From positions 1,984,001-2,048,000 of the forward strand of contig CP084610.1 of assembly GCA_025917655.1 (NCBI GenBank): DNA of 64,000 nt, in the 5' to 3' direction. Both the position numbers and the translations under genes were made by a program. How positions within the stretch are numbered: the stretch's first letter is position 1; each line of letters starts with the position of its first letter. Origin of the DNA: Chlorella sorokiniana (taxonomy: Eukaryota; Chlorophyta; Trebouxiophyceae; Chlorellales; Chlorellaceae). Positions 49,017 through 59,180 of the stretch are shown one piece after another. Below the pieces are notes generated by a model. The model did no database searches. It was not told where the DNA came from and saw nothing but the letters and a program-made list of their open reading frames with translations.

Positions 49017-49435
49017 GGCGTGGCAGTCAGGTCGCAAACGCACGCTGCAAACGGCCTCCAAGGTTGGCCGCCCCGCTGCTGAGTCAGCGCCCGCCCAAGA
49101 AAGGGAGCGTGACGAGCCAGGGGCCTGTCGACCGACCAAGGCAATGCTGTTGCGTGGATTCGTAAATAGGCAGTCTTGCTACGCGAAACACAGGGTTGGA
49201 AGGGAAGCGGATGAGATTCCAGTGTGCAAGACCAGGGATGAGATTCCAGTGCGCAAGACCAGGCCTGACGGTGACGATCCTCCCCAGAGGCGAGCTTCCT
49301 ACGGCGGATGACGCAGCCAGTGCCGCGCGCGCACAACAGGGCCGGCCCGTGAGTCCCCAGCTTGTGGCCGTAAGACTTGAAGAAAACATACTGGTACAAA
49401 AAGGCGGCCGCGGCTGTGTCCAGGCGGGTCGCCGC
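49017..49435. other. Calredoxin 3' region
   Basis: Downstream of the calredoxin stop. It includes a 26-bp unit (gatgagattccagtgtgcaa...) present twice in tandem at 49209-49262. No conserved frame. Confidence 0.5.
49209..49262 (+). repeat. Two-copy tandem repeat, 26-bp unit
   Basis: Two nearly identical adjacent copies starting gatgagattccagtg. Confidence 0.85.
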
Positions 49436-52400
49436 TCAGGCGGCGGCGGCGAGGTCCTCCTCCGTGAGCCACAGCACGGCCTGCTGTGGCCCCGCCCCAC
49501 CATAGGCCTGCAGCCAGCCAGGGGGAAGCGCCAGCACCTGAAAACAGCTGGGCACAGCCCACACCGAGTCTTGAGTGGCGCTGCATGCAACCGCTCCACC
49601 TGCGCTGACAGCTGAGTGTGCCGGGCGGCTTAGCCGCCGGCGCGGGTGCTGCAGGGTCTGAGGAATCGTGTCCGGCCCATCCCACCAAGGCTGCGCTGCA
49701 GGCATACTTGCGGTCCGCAAGAAGCTCGGATTCGAAACCAAAAAGCTTGCCTTGCGCAGGTTGGTTTCAAGTCGCTTGAGCACCGCCCCCGTGCAGCTCT
49801 CCACAACCTTGCCTGCAGGTGGGCGGCGGGTGGAGGGCTGCGCAGATTGGTGTGGCGCCGCACCCGCGCACATGCAGGCTGGAGGGAGGCAGGCTGCTGC
49901 CTGCCAGCTACCCGCCCCACAAGCAGCAGCCTGCCTCCTCGCCTAGAGGCCGCTAGACGAAGCTGTCGGGCACATGTGGCGGTGCTCGAAAGTGATGCTG
50001 TGCAGATAACCTTCACGAACACAAGCAGACATGCACCGGACATGGCTCAGCCGGGCGCACCCTCTCGGAAGAAGAAGAAGGAGGGGGTGGTGCGGGCCTT
50101 GAGGCGGTCCTTGAACAGCGCCTTTGTGGACTCGTTGGAGTTGCCTGGGGGCGGGCGGCAGCCGGGAGGAAGCTGGTCGGGCAGGTGGTGGTACCCTGCT
50201 CCGCGACTTGCGATGCCGCAACGACCGACATCAGGCAAGCTCAGGGCAGCCCCCTTGGCGGGCAAGCGGTGCCCTGCCACATGCGTGCGGCTGGCTGGCG
50301 GCCAGCAGCACCCAGCACCAGGCGAGCGCACCGTAGAACTTGAGGAAGATTGCATCGTTGTAGTGCCTGGCCGCCTTCTGCTCAGCGTGCGCAGCAGATG
50401 GGGGAGGTGAAAGGTGGGTTCCAGTAAAGGCTGACAAACCGCCCGCCGCGGCCCCCACCTTTTGTCCCACCCGCCCATGCGGACCCACACCCACAATGAC
50501 CCAAGGCCAGAAGTGAGCAGCGCTCGGCACATCCAACACGAGCGCCACGAGCAGCGGCACGCAAGCCAGCGGGCGGCGGCGCCTGCCTCGTAGTTTTCCT
50601 GGAAGCCCTTGCAGGGGCGGCACCACGTCACGCTCGCCATCAACACCACCAGCCGGTCGGGGTGCGCTGCCAGCACTGCAGGGGCCCGGGGTGGGTTGTT
50701 GTGGGCGGGAGGAGCACGCGGTGCAGGCGGATAGGAAGGGGAAGGCTGCATGAGAGCCAAACAGGCGTGAGGCAGGAGGCGCAGGCTGCCTTTCTAGGCG
50801 CCGCCGCATCTGCGAGCGAAACAGAAGGCAAAGCGCTGCAGCTGGTGCGCGGCTGCGCCTGCCCCCACCCGCATCCAGCTCTTCCTCGCCGAAGAAGAGG
50901 TTGACGCTGCCCGGCAGCAGCTTGGGCTCCGTGGCTGCCGCAGCCGTGGCCGCCGCCGCGCGTCGCCGCCGTCGCCTCCCGCTCCGCCGTGCGCTGCTTG
51001 AGGTACTCGAGGATCTCCTGCGGCGGTGTGCATGGGGTGCGCGCGTGTCTCAGGGCACGCGTGATGTGGGTTCAGTGGTTTTGGTATGTGTGCGGCCACC
51101 AAGTAGATTTAGGGGTGCAGCGGTGGGGTGTGTTCGTTTTGCTTTTTTGGTGTGTGTGTGGGGGTGGGGGTGGGGGTGGGGTGGGGTGGTGGGGGGGAGG
51201 GGCTGAGAGCCCCATCCCCCAAGTGCCATACGCCGGCAGAACTGAATCCCCCATCAGATCAAACACCTCGCCCGGCACACCCCTCTGCCCTCCCACCGCC
51301 TCCCCACCTGCAGGTCCAGCAGCTCGCTGCGGAACATGCGCAGGAACTCGGGGAAGTCGATGACGCCTGGGTGGGTGGGGTGTGGGGGTGTGTGGGGGCG
51401 CGGGGGCGCGGGAGAGGGGGGTATGTTCGTTGGGAGGTTGGGAGGTTGCGGTGAAGGGGGTGAGGGGTATGGGGGTTGGGAGGTTGGGAGGCTGGGGGCG
51501 AGGGGTTTGGGGTGGCGTGTGCGTGTGGTGGTGGGGCCGAATGCAGACGAGCAAAGCGGGGTGGGTGATCAGCGGGGGCGGGCGCCGGAAAGCCCCGCAC
51601 AGCCTCCGCAGGGCCGAGCTGGAGGTGCAGCTGCTTGCTCACCGGAGCGATCAACGTCATAGGCCTCCATCACCTTGACCAGCTTGTCGTAGCTGCAGAA
51701 AAAAAAAAAAAAAAGAAAAACGTGGCGGGGGCAGGAGAGGAGAAGACGGTCTGTGCAGCCACGCCAGGCCACGTGCAGCGCTACTGCCAGCTTGGAACCC
51801 GAGCGGCGGGTGCATCAGGCAGCCCGCTCCCCACCTGATTGGGTGTCCCAGCCGCTCGAAGAGCTGGAACAGCTCGGTGGACGAGATGGTGCCGTTGCCG
51901 CCGGTGTCGGCGGCCCTGCAGGGGGGGCACCCAGCCGAGGTGGGCCGCCAGAGCTGGGCTGCAGGCGGATCCACTCGCTGCCCAAGCCTGGGGGTGCATG
52001 CAGCCAGCTCTGGAACGATAGCAGGGGCGGCGTGGGAAGCGTCAGGCGGTCCGTCTCAACGCGTTGGTGCAGCGGTGCCTCCGTACCTGAAGGCATTCTG
52101 GTACTCCTGCAGCTTCCCGGTGAGGAAGATCTTGTCCTGGCTCATCCGCACAAACTCCTCAAAGCTGCAGCGGCGCGCAGCGGGGCCCTCCATTGACGCA
52201 GGCGGCGCGCTGTGCGACAAGTGGCACGCCGTGCGACAGGCAGCCGGCTGCAGCCACTGCCAAGGCAGCCCTTGTAGACGGGGCTGCCAAGCCCGATGGG
52301 AGGCGCTGCACCCTCCGCTCCGAGCCCTCTCATCTCCGCCCTGGCTCAGCACAGGCTCCCGCCCTCCCCCCCCCCCACCTGATGACGCCGTCGCCGTTGG

Positions 52401-53315
52401 TGTCATACTGCGCCATCACCCCAGCGATGTCTTCGTCAGTCAGCCAGTGCTGCAGCGCACGAGCAAGGGCAGTGAGGAAGGGTGGTGCCGTGCCGCGGAA
52501 CGACGCAAAAAGAGCGGGGTTGCTCAGCGGGGGCGGCGGGGGACGACGGGCCCGACTTGGGTTCAAAGAGGGAGAGTAGCAGGGGCTCTCACCATGGACA
52601 CCTCGTCCTCCCCATCGCCAACCCTCTCCAGCAGCTGCCGCAGCTCGTCCCTGTCAATCACGCCGTTGCTGCAGAGAGCCAGAGAGCCAGCGCGGCGTGT
52701 CAGTGGAGCGAAGCGGGCAGGTCCCGCTGCTCGATTCCATGCCCCCAAGCTGATCATGCTCGTCCGCTGGGGATGCATGGTGCTATGTAAATTAATGCGG
52801 GTACAGGCGCGGCGAGCTGTTCCGGCCATGCAGCGGCGCCTCGGCGTGCAGCGCCTGCCAAAAGGCAGTGCTGATGGCGGCGGCGGCGGCGCCTCCCGGC
52901 CGCCCACCCGTCAAGGTCGGCGGATTTGAAGCGGGCCACGAGCGCATTCATGCGTGCTTCTGCCTCCTGGTCCCTGCAAGTGCGAGGCGAACCACGTGCG
53001 GCTCGCTGAGGGGCAACAAAGAGGGAGCCCCAGGGGTTGACACTGCCCGGCGCCGCCGACCTACCAAGTTTCATGCTCCACGTCCCAAGGCACTAGAACA
53101 AAGTCAGGCGCAGGATCTGTTTGTTGGCCTTGCACCACAGCGCCCAGCCGCGCTGGCCGGCTTCCGCTGCTGCCGGCGTGCCGACGCTGCGCCCACGCCA
53201 CAAGCGGCAGCGGCGAAAGCCCTAGCCGCGGCGACCGGGCTGCTGTGGCGGCGACGATGTATCCTGGCCGCCAAGCCGGTGAGGCGTTGCAAGTTGGCCG
53301 CAGGGACTCTTGCAT
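49436..53315 (-). CDS. CRX1: Calredoxin: four EF-hands fused to thioredoxin
   Basis: Predicted calcium-dependent thioredoxin of the chloroplast; Chlamydomonas calredoxin has the same layout and links calcium to redox control of peroxiredoxin. The start at 53315 (MQESLRPTCNAS, Arg/Ala/Ser-rich) looks like a transit peptide and joins in phase to DQEAEARMNALVARF. EF loops: DLDGNGVIDRDE; DTNGDGVIRFEE; DTGGNGTISSTE (weak, Gly at position 3); DVDRSGVIDFPE. The thioredoxin part has LVVLMASVTWCRPCKGF, NDAIFLKFYG, KARTTPSFFFFREG and KVVESCTGAVLKRLETNL. The active site is WCRPC rather than the common WCGPC. The last exon ends LTEEDLAAAA and is reached either by a GC-AG intron (49538-49750) or by in-frame read-through of it. 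A one-base frame jump occurs near 50948, just before the thioredoxin domain, in the opposite sense to most others here. Confidence 0.9.
51700..51721 (-). promoter_or_regulatory. Long T-rich polypyrimidine tract at an acceptor
   Basis: On the minus strand a run of about 15 T plus T-rich flanks directly precedes ctgcag at the exon carrying EF-hand 4. It is unusual here, where acceptors are mostly C-rich. Confidence 0.7.
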
Positions 53316-53635
53316 AGCGCGGTCAGGGTTGAGGTGTTGGAGGGCTGCTGTACCTGGCGCGATTGTGGAGCAAACAAAGCAGTGGACTGATCGATGCACG
53401 ATTACACAGGCGGAGGGAGCAGGCACTGTTCCCGATGTGCCGTGATTTGGGTGGCGGGGGCGGCAGCGGGCCGGTCCAGAGGGGAACCAATGCTCATCAA
53501 TCCTCGGTGCAATGTGGCACTGCACGCACGGCCATCAAACCCAGTTCTCCACAAAACTGCTGAATCAAATCCAAAAATACAGCGCTGAATGCCACACACA
53601 CGCCCCATCGTTGGGTAGCAGCTCGGCGACGGCCG
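53316..53635. other. NUS1 3' UTR and calredoxin upstream region
   Basis: No conserved frame that fits a separate gene. A minus-strand TGTAA lies at 53402-53406, about 230 nt past the NUS1 stop, so the calredoxin promoter must be short and close by. Confidence 0.5.
53402..53406 (-). promoter_or_regulatory. Candidate TGTAA polyadenylation signal (NUS1)
   Basis: Minus-strand TGTAA about 230 nt after the NUS1 stop codon and 87 nt before the calredoxin start. Confidence 0.35.
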
Positions 53636-54819
53636 TCACTTTCCAAAGCGCTGCTTGGTGGTGCAGAAGCGGCTGAGCGCCGCCTGCAGCGCAACAGCAT
53701 CCAGCCGCGCCAGAGGTCCCACGCCGTAGATCTCGCTGGTCCGCACCGTCCAGGCTGGGAAGCCTGCCAGCGTGAGAGCCGGGCCCGTCACCTGCAACAC
53801 ACGGCGCACCGATTGTGAACCAAGAGAGAGCATACCCCCAAAAAGCGGACAGGCAGCGAGGGGAGCAGGGCCCTGACACCCACAAGGCAGAGCCTGGCAG
53901 CAATAGAGAATGGCAGCCTGCCTCACCAACACGAAATCTGGCTCGCTGCCGGCCAGCGGCCCCGCCGCCGCCTGCAGCCGCCGGCGCAGCCGGCCGGGTG
54001 CTTGGATGGCCTCCTCGATGGCAACGTTGCGCATGATGTCTGTGCGCGCCTCTCCCGCTGGCGGCTGCACTGCTGCCCCTCTAAGCGGCGGCGCATCTGC
54101 AGTTGGTCGATCACCGCTGCCCGTGGCGGCGGCAGCCAACAGCGGCCACTGCCCATCGCCGGCCGCCAGCAGCACAGCCGTGAGCTCGCCTCCAGCGGCC
54201 GCTGGTCCGTCTGCGGCGGCCGTTGCTGCCTCGCTGCCGGGTTGCCAGCCCCGCTGCAGCCGCACCGCCCCCGTCAGCCGCTGCCGCAGCAGCTGCAGCT
54301 CCAGCTGGCGCTGCAGGCGCGGGTGCTGCAGGGCGCCCGAGGGCTCGTAGAGCAACACTTGGCGGAAGCCGCTGCCGTGAGCCCTGCATGCAGAGATCGT
54401 GCACGAAGAAACACTATAAAAACACCTAGCTGCTGGTGATGGGATGCGCATGAACCAGGAATAAGGTACAGCGCGGAACTGGCAGCTTGTCTTCCACGCT
54501 GCAAGGGGCGCTCACCAGGCGAGGAGCGTGCCGAGGGCTGCCGCTGCCGCCGGCCATTCCTCCTGCACCAGCTCCTCCGCTACCGCCACCCCCAGCACTG
54601 TTGGGGGCCGGGGACGGCTGCCAATGTGCTCCCTGGGCGGCAAGGCAAAGACTGCTGCCAGCACGGGCGCAGCTGCGGCGCTGCCGCCGCGAGGCGGGCC
54701 GCCACCTCGGCGCAGAGCGTGCACAAGGCGCGCCAGGCATTGTACAGGCGGACTATCAAGCCTAGAATCAAGTAGCATGCGCCTTGCAGCGCTTCTGTAA
54801 CCCGGTCGGCGAGCAACAT
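53636..54819 (-). CDS. NUS1: Dehydrodolichyl diphosphate synthase subunit NUS1
   Basis: Predicted Nogo-B-receptor/NUS1 (plant LEW1) subunit that pairs with a cis-prenyltransferase to make dolichol precursors at the ER. The start at 54819 opens with MLLADRVTEALQ and a hydrophobic N-terminal segment (ACYLILGLIVRLYNAW). Then LPPREHIG, VAVAEELVQEEWPAAA and GFRQVLLYEPSGALQHPR match the family order, and the C-terminus reads EPDFVLVTGPALTLAGFPAW, then TSEIYG and the diagnostic final RFGK (RxG motif). A middle Ala-rich insert is long for the family. One base appears missing near 54690, between the membrane segment and the conserved domain. No catalytic Asp is expected in this subunit. It is divergent from the BPL_N gene 276 bp away. 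Confidence 0.85.
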
Positions 54820-55095
54820 CAACAAGCAGAGGTCAACAGGGCTGTTTCTACAAACGCATTCTATTTGGAAACGTGAGGAATGAAACAGTGATACAATGAC
54901 GATGGACGATAATGTGAAAGCAACCTCCGTGGCGGAGGAGTGCTTTGCTGCCCTGCCGGCTGCCAACTGGGCGTCCGCACCTCTTCTGGGGAGCTGTCAG
55001 CTTCATTGGCTGATAATTACAACCTACGTATTGATCGGAACAATATTAGATAGCTATTGCACCGCTAGGCTTCCACAGCCCCCGGCCTAATTCGC
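54820..55095. promoter_or_regulatory. Shared upstream region of NUS1 and BPL_N genes
   Basis: 276 bp between divergent start codons, AT-richer than the exons, especially 54870-55040. No defined promoter motif was identified. Confidence 0.45.
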
Positions 55096-56706
55096 ATGTC
55101 GGCCCTCACGGGCGGTGTGAGGGCAGCACCACTGCCAGCAGCGCGACAAGCCGATCAATATCTGTATTCTGTCGCCTTCCAGCCCATGCGCCCTCCTGCC
55201 CAAGCCACCGCCCCGCCAGCCGCAGCCGCCGCCGCTGCCGCTGCTGCAGGGCGGCTTGCGGGCTCGGCAGCCCCCGCCGCCCTCGTGTACAGCGGCCCCG
55301 GAGCGGGCACACGTTCCGTGCTGAGTGCGCTGCACAGCCTACGGGAGGCGCTGGTGCCAGCTGTCACCGTGGCCACCCTGGACGCCGCAGAGCTGCTGGA
55401 AGGCGGCTGGCGGCGCGACTGCCTGCTGCTGGTCATGCCCGGGGGGCCGACCTGCCGTACTGCAAGCACCTGAACGGCCGCGGCAACGCGCTTATACGAG
55501 GCAAGCTGGGATCCTCTGGGTCTCCTTGCCATCCCGCTGCTTTGGACATGTACCGCCCGAGCGCGGCCAGCCACCGGGCCAGCCCAGCGCACCCCCACCC
55601 CGAGTCCTCACAAACCTGTGCACCCCCTCCACCTGCCTGCAGAGTATGTGGAGGGCGGCGGCGCCTACCTGGGCCTCTGTGCCGGCGCCTACTACGCCTG
55701 CACGCGAGTCGAGTTTGAGGCGGGCAGCAGGCACGCTTCAGTGTCGCGCTCCCGCCGCCCTCCGCTCGCCTGTTGCGGCCGTGCGCCCTCCCTGTGTCGC
55801 TGCTTGCCGAAGGGCGGTGTTGCCAGCAGAACTATGCCGCTGGCGACCAGGGCTGCCCCGAATTCTGCCGAGTGCCACCAAGCAAGTTTCGTCGGCCGCC
55901 ACACGGGCCAGTCTCGTTTCGATTCCCTCCATGCCTGCCTCCCTTCCCAGGCTGGAGGTGGTCGGCAACCGAGAGCTCCGCTTCTTTCCCGGCACCGCCG
56001 CCGGATCAATCTACGAGGGCTTCTGCTACGAGTCGGAGAGCGGCGCCGTGGCCGCCCCGCTGCGCTTCCTCTGCCTGGACTCCCATCGCAGCGGCAGCGA
56101 CGGCAGCGGCAGCATGAGCAGCGTAGGGGCCGAAGAGGGCAGCGGGGACGACGAGACGGGGAGCAGCAAGGGATGCTGGGAGGCGGCGGAGGATTACGTG
56201 AATGGCGGGCCGGGTTTCTTTCTCCCGGGGATGCTGCGGCGCGTGCTGCCTGCGGCGCCGCCCCGACGCTGGGACCAGCAGCCGCTGCAGCCTCAGCAGC
56301 AGGAACTGGCGTGGCAGCAATGGAAGGAGGCGGGGTTCAGGTGCTTGCCACGTACCCAGAGCGCGGCGGCGCCGCGGCGGCGCTATGCTGCCGCGTGGGA
56401 GACCGTGGCGGCTGTGCGGTGTTGTGTGGGACACACCCAGAGCTAGCGCCGAGTTGGCTGGCTGAGCTGGCACCAGGAGCTGCCTGCGACTCAACCAATC
56501 AGCGGCAAGCCGGCGATGCAGCGCCTGTCGTGGATGGCTTGGGCGGCCGGGCCGCCGCCGTTGGTCTGGCAGCTGAGGCAGGGTGCGACGTGCATGTGCG
56601 GCAGCTGCAGGCGGCCCTGCAGGCTGCGCAGCCGCAGCGGTGGCGTTTCTGGCGCAGCTTGCTGGTGGCGGCAGGGCTGCGGCCGTGGATGCGCGACTGT
56701 CGCTGA
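55096..56706 (+). CDS. BPL_N-domain protein (amidotransferase-like)
   Basis: Resembles the N-terminal glutamine-amidotransferase-like domain of yeast-type biotin-protein ligase (BPL_N). Blocks in order: ALVYSGPGAGTRSVLSALHS, LLLVMPGGADLPYCKHLNG if one base is restored near 55443, YVEGGGAYLGLCAGAYYAC with the nucleophile-elbow Cys in GLCAGAYY, LEVVGNRELRFFPGTA, YNGG-like YVNGGPGFFLP, VLATYPERGG and LCGTHPELAPSWLAELAPG. No catalytic biotin-ligase domain follows; the frame ends soon after at a stop in RPWMRDCR. Two of its introns appear to use GC donors (55501 and 55731). A second frame jump lies between 56280 and 56330. Function unknown: a stand-alone domain of this kind may be regulatory or enzymatic. 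Confidence 0.8.
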
Positions 56707-56746
56707 CGCCAGGCGTTCACACGACATGCTGGTTTGGCAGGCATCC

Positions 56747-56751
56747 TGTAA
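56747..56751 (+). promoter_or_regulatory. Candidate TGTAA polyadenylation signal (BPL_N gene)
   Basis: Plus-strand TGTAA 40 nt after the stop codon. Confidence 0.4.
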
Positions 56752-56929
56752 TGGTAGTCTGATCAAGTGCAAGATGTCCTATGCAAGTGCGCCTCTTCAG
56801 CAGGCGAACCACGCGGAGAGTGGGCTGCAGAGTCTGCAGCAAGGCTGCGCAGCGGCCGCAGCGCAGGGGCGCAAGATTGATTTGCTTCAGGGTCGGCGGC
56901 CGCGGCGCATTGCTGCTGCTTTGGTCGAG

Positions 56930-58915
56930 ATGGATGGTAGCGCCGTCACAGCGCGAGGGTTGACTGCTGCGTGTAGCCGTGCGGCCGCCGTTCAAGCGCG
57001 GCCTTCCCACTCGCCCAGCCTGTGGGAGACCGCCGGCAGAAGCTCTCTCAATCTGAGATTGCTTGCTGCACGATTGCCGATTGCCGCGGCGCCCCCGGCC
57101 TGCCGGGTTGTGGCGGCGATGGCGGCGCAGGGCGGCGGCTTGCAGCAGCGGCGGCGCGGCATGCCCCCTGCCCGCGCAGCCGCAGCGGCGGACGCTGGCG
57201 CGCGCAGAGACCTGTCGCGGATCGTTCTCAGCGCTCAGCAGCGGCGGGAGCAGCACCCGCTGCTGGAGGGGATCAACGACGCCACCAAGTGGGCCGTGAG
57301 CTGCGCCGCTCTGGCGACGCTGCTGTGGCGGCGGGACCTCGTGTCCGCTTGGTGCATCCTGGGCAGCGTGGTGGCGGCGGCCAACTGCCGGGTGCGTTTC
57401 TGGTGCACGGCCAGTGCATGCCTTGCACTTGCTGGATCAAGCCTGTCACAGGCAGCGGGTCAGCATGCTTATTGAAGGGAAGCACCTTCTTTCCTCATCC
57501 CTTCTCCCTGTCCCCGTCGCTGCCCCTCACCCCCTTCCCCCTCCGGAGCTCCGCAACCCTCACATCCAAAAAAATTCTGAATCGCACAGCGCCCCCTCTC
57601 ACGCCGCTGCCGCCTCCTCCTCCTCCTCCGCCGCCGCAGCTGCTGAAGCTGCTCATAAATGAGGCTCGCCCTTCCGACCGCAAGGCCGACCCCGGCATGC
57701 CCTCCGCTCACGGCAACAGCCTGGGCTTCCTGGTGAGATGGGGGAGGAAGGGTGTGCTTTTGTGAAGCATCGCCCCTTGGGCATCGCTCAATTTGCCGCC
57801 CGGGAACCAGACCTCTGCCCCCCCCCACACCACACACACACACACACCTGGTCACACACCACCATGGCTCTGCGTGCCGCTTCGCCTCGCCCGCCTGCGT
57901 CGCGGCCCATCCATACCGACCGCTCTCCTACCGCCCCGTACCGCAGGCCACCTTTGTGTCGCTGGCAGCCTGGGTGTCGCTGGGCACGTCGACGCCGCTG
58001 GGGGCCGCCCTGGTGCTGGGGGTGCCCTCCTGGCCATATACCTGGTGAGAGCCCCCTTCCCCCTTGTTTTTTTCTTTGTTTTCCTAGTTTTTAACTTCTT
58101 TTCAACATCGGTTGCCTGGCTGGCGTGGGGCTTGGGATTGCAGCGCATGCCTTTCTGCTCCTGTGTGCGCGTGTGTGGCGGGGTTGGAGGGCGGGGGCAT
58201 GCGTGCAGCGCCTGCATTGCGGCGGAGAAATGGCGGGGGTCGGCCTCCCTCCCCACCCCCTCCCCCTCCATACACGCCCGATATTTCCACACACATTACT
58301 CACGGCATGCTGTGTAGTTTCCACTTCCAGCGCACACTGATCCCTGCACCCCACCCCACCCCACCCCATCCCACTCCACCCGATACCACCAGGCCTGGCT
58401 GCGAGTGGCCCTGGGCTACCACACCCTCCCTCAGGTGGTGGCCGGCTGGCTGGCGGGCAGCGGCGGCGCCGCGCTGTGGCACGCATGGGGCCACCGCGCG
58501 GTGCTGCCCCTCGTGCAGCAACACCCCGCGCTGCAGGTGCGCGTGTGTGCCTGTTGCTGTTGTTGTCTATGTTGTTGTTGGTGGTAGCGGTGGTGGTGGG
58601 TGTTCGTGTGCTGATGTGTTTTGTGTGTTGTGGGGGATGACACGGCGGTGGCGGCGCCAGCGGCCCCTCAACCCAGCTGGCGGCTGCGCTGCTTGGTCCT
58701 GTTGCGGTGCTTGCTGGCGAGCAGCTTCCCCACACTTGCACCCACAGCCGCCTGACTTTCAGCGTGCCCCTCCCGCCCCCAACAAGCAGGCCCAGCTGTA
58801 CGGAGCCACCGCCGCCGCCGTGGCCTTCTTCACCTTCCAAAACGTGCGGCGCTGGGTCAAGGAGGCGGCAGCGCAGCAGCGGCAGCGCGGCGCGGCGGCC
58901 GCCAGCGGCTGGTGA
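56930..58915 (+). CDS. LPPE: Lipid phosphate phosphatase epsilon-like (PAP2 family)
   Basis: Predicted plastid membrane phosphatase that dephosphorylates phosphatidate to diacylglycerol, by similarity to Arabidopsis LPP-epsilon. The chosen ATG at 56930 (MDGSAVTARGLTAACS) gives a Ser/Arg/Ala-rich leader like a transit peptide; the first 70 or so residues are unconserved. Catalytic blocks: KLLINEARP (C1), PGMPSAHGNSLGF (C2) and LRVALGYHTLPQVVAG (C3), separated by hydrophobic segments. Five exons; the last reads TFQNVRRWVKEAA. One base appears missing near 58020, where restoring it turns a broken frame into the hydrophobic ALLAIYLAWLRVAL. An in-frame Met further on (57119) is an alternative start if the protein is not plastid-targeted. 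Confidence 0.85.
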
Positions 58916-59130
58916 GACAGGCGAGAGCGCTGGCGCAGCCTGCGCTTTGGATGAATACAGTGATAATCAGCCCCTTCTGCAAACTTGAAGACGATCCGGG
59001 TGCCGACTCATTGAACCCGTGTATTCTCTGCCCGAACTGCCTCTTTTTTTCTGTACCAAGCCTTGTGATTATTTCCGCGTTGTTGTTTTCCGAGCCAGCA
59101 GCACAGACCATAGCGCCACGCATTTCGTGA

Positions 59131-59135
59131 TGTAA
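59131..59135 (+). promoter_or_regulatory. Candidate TGTAA polyadenylation signal (LPPE)
   Basis: Plus-strand TGTAA about 215 nt past the LPPE stop and 46 bp from the convergent RIX1-like stop. Confidence 0.35.
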
Positions 59136-59180
59136 CCAGAAGAGCGACGATGAGTGCAGGCTGTGCTGGCTGCGGCGGTC

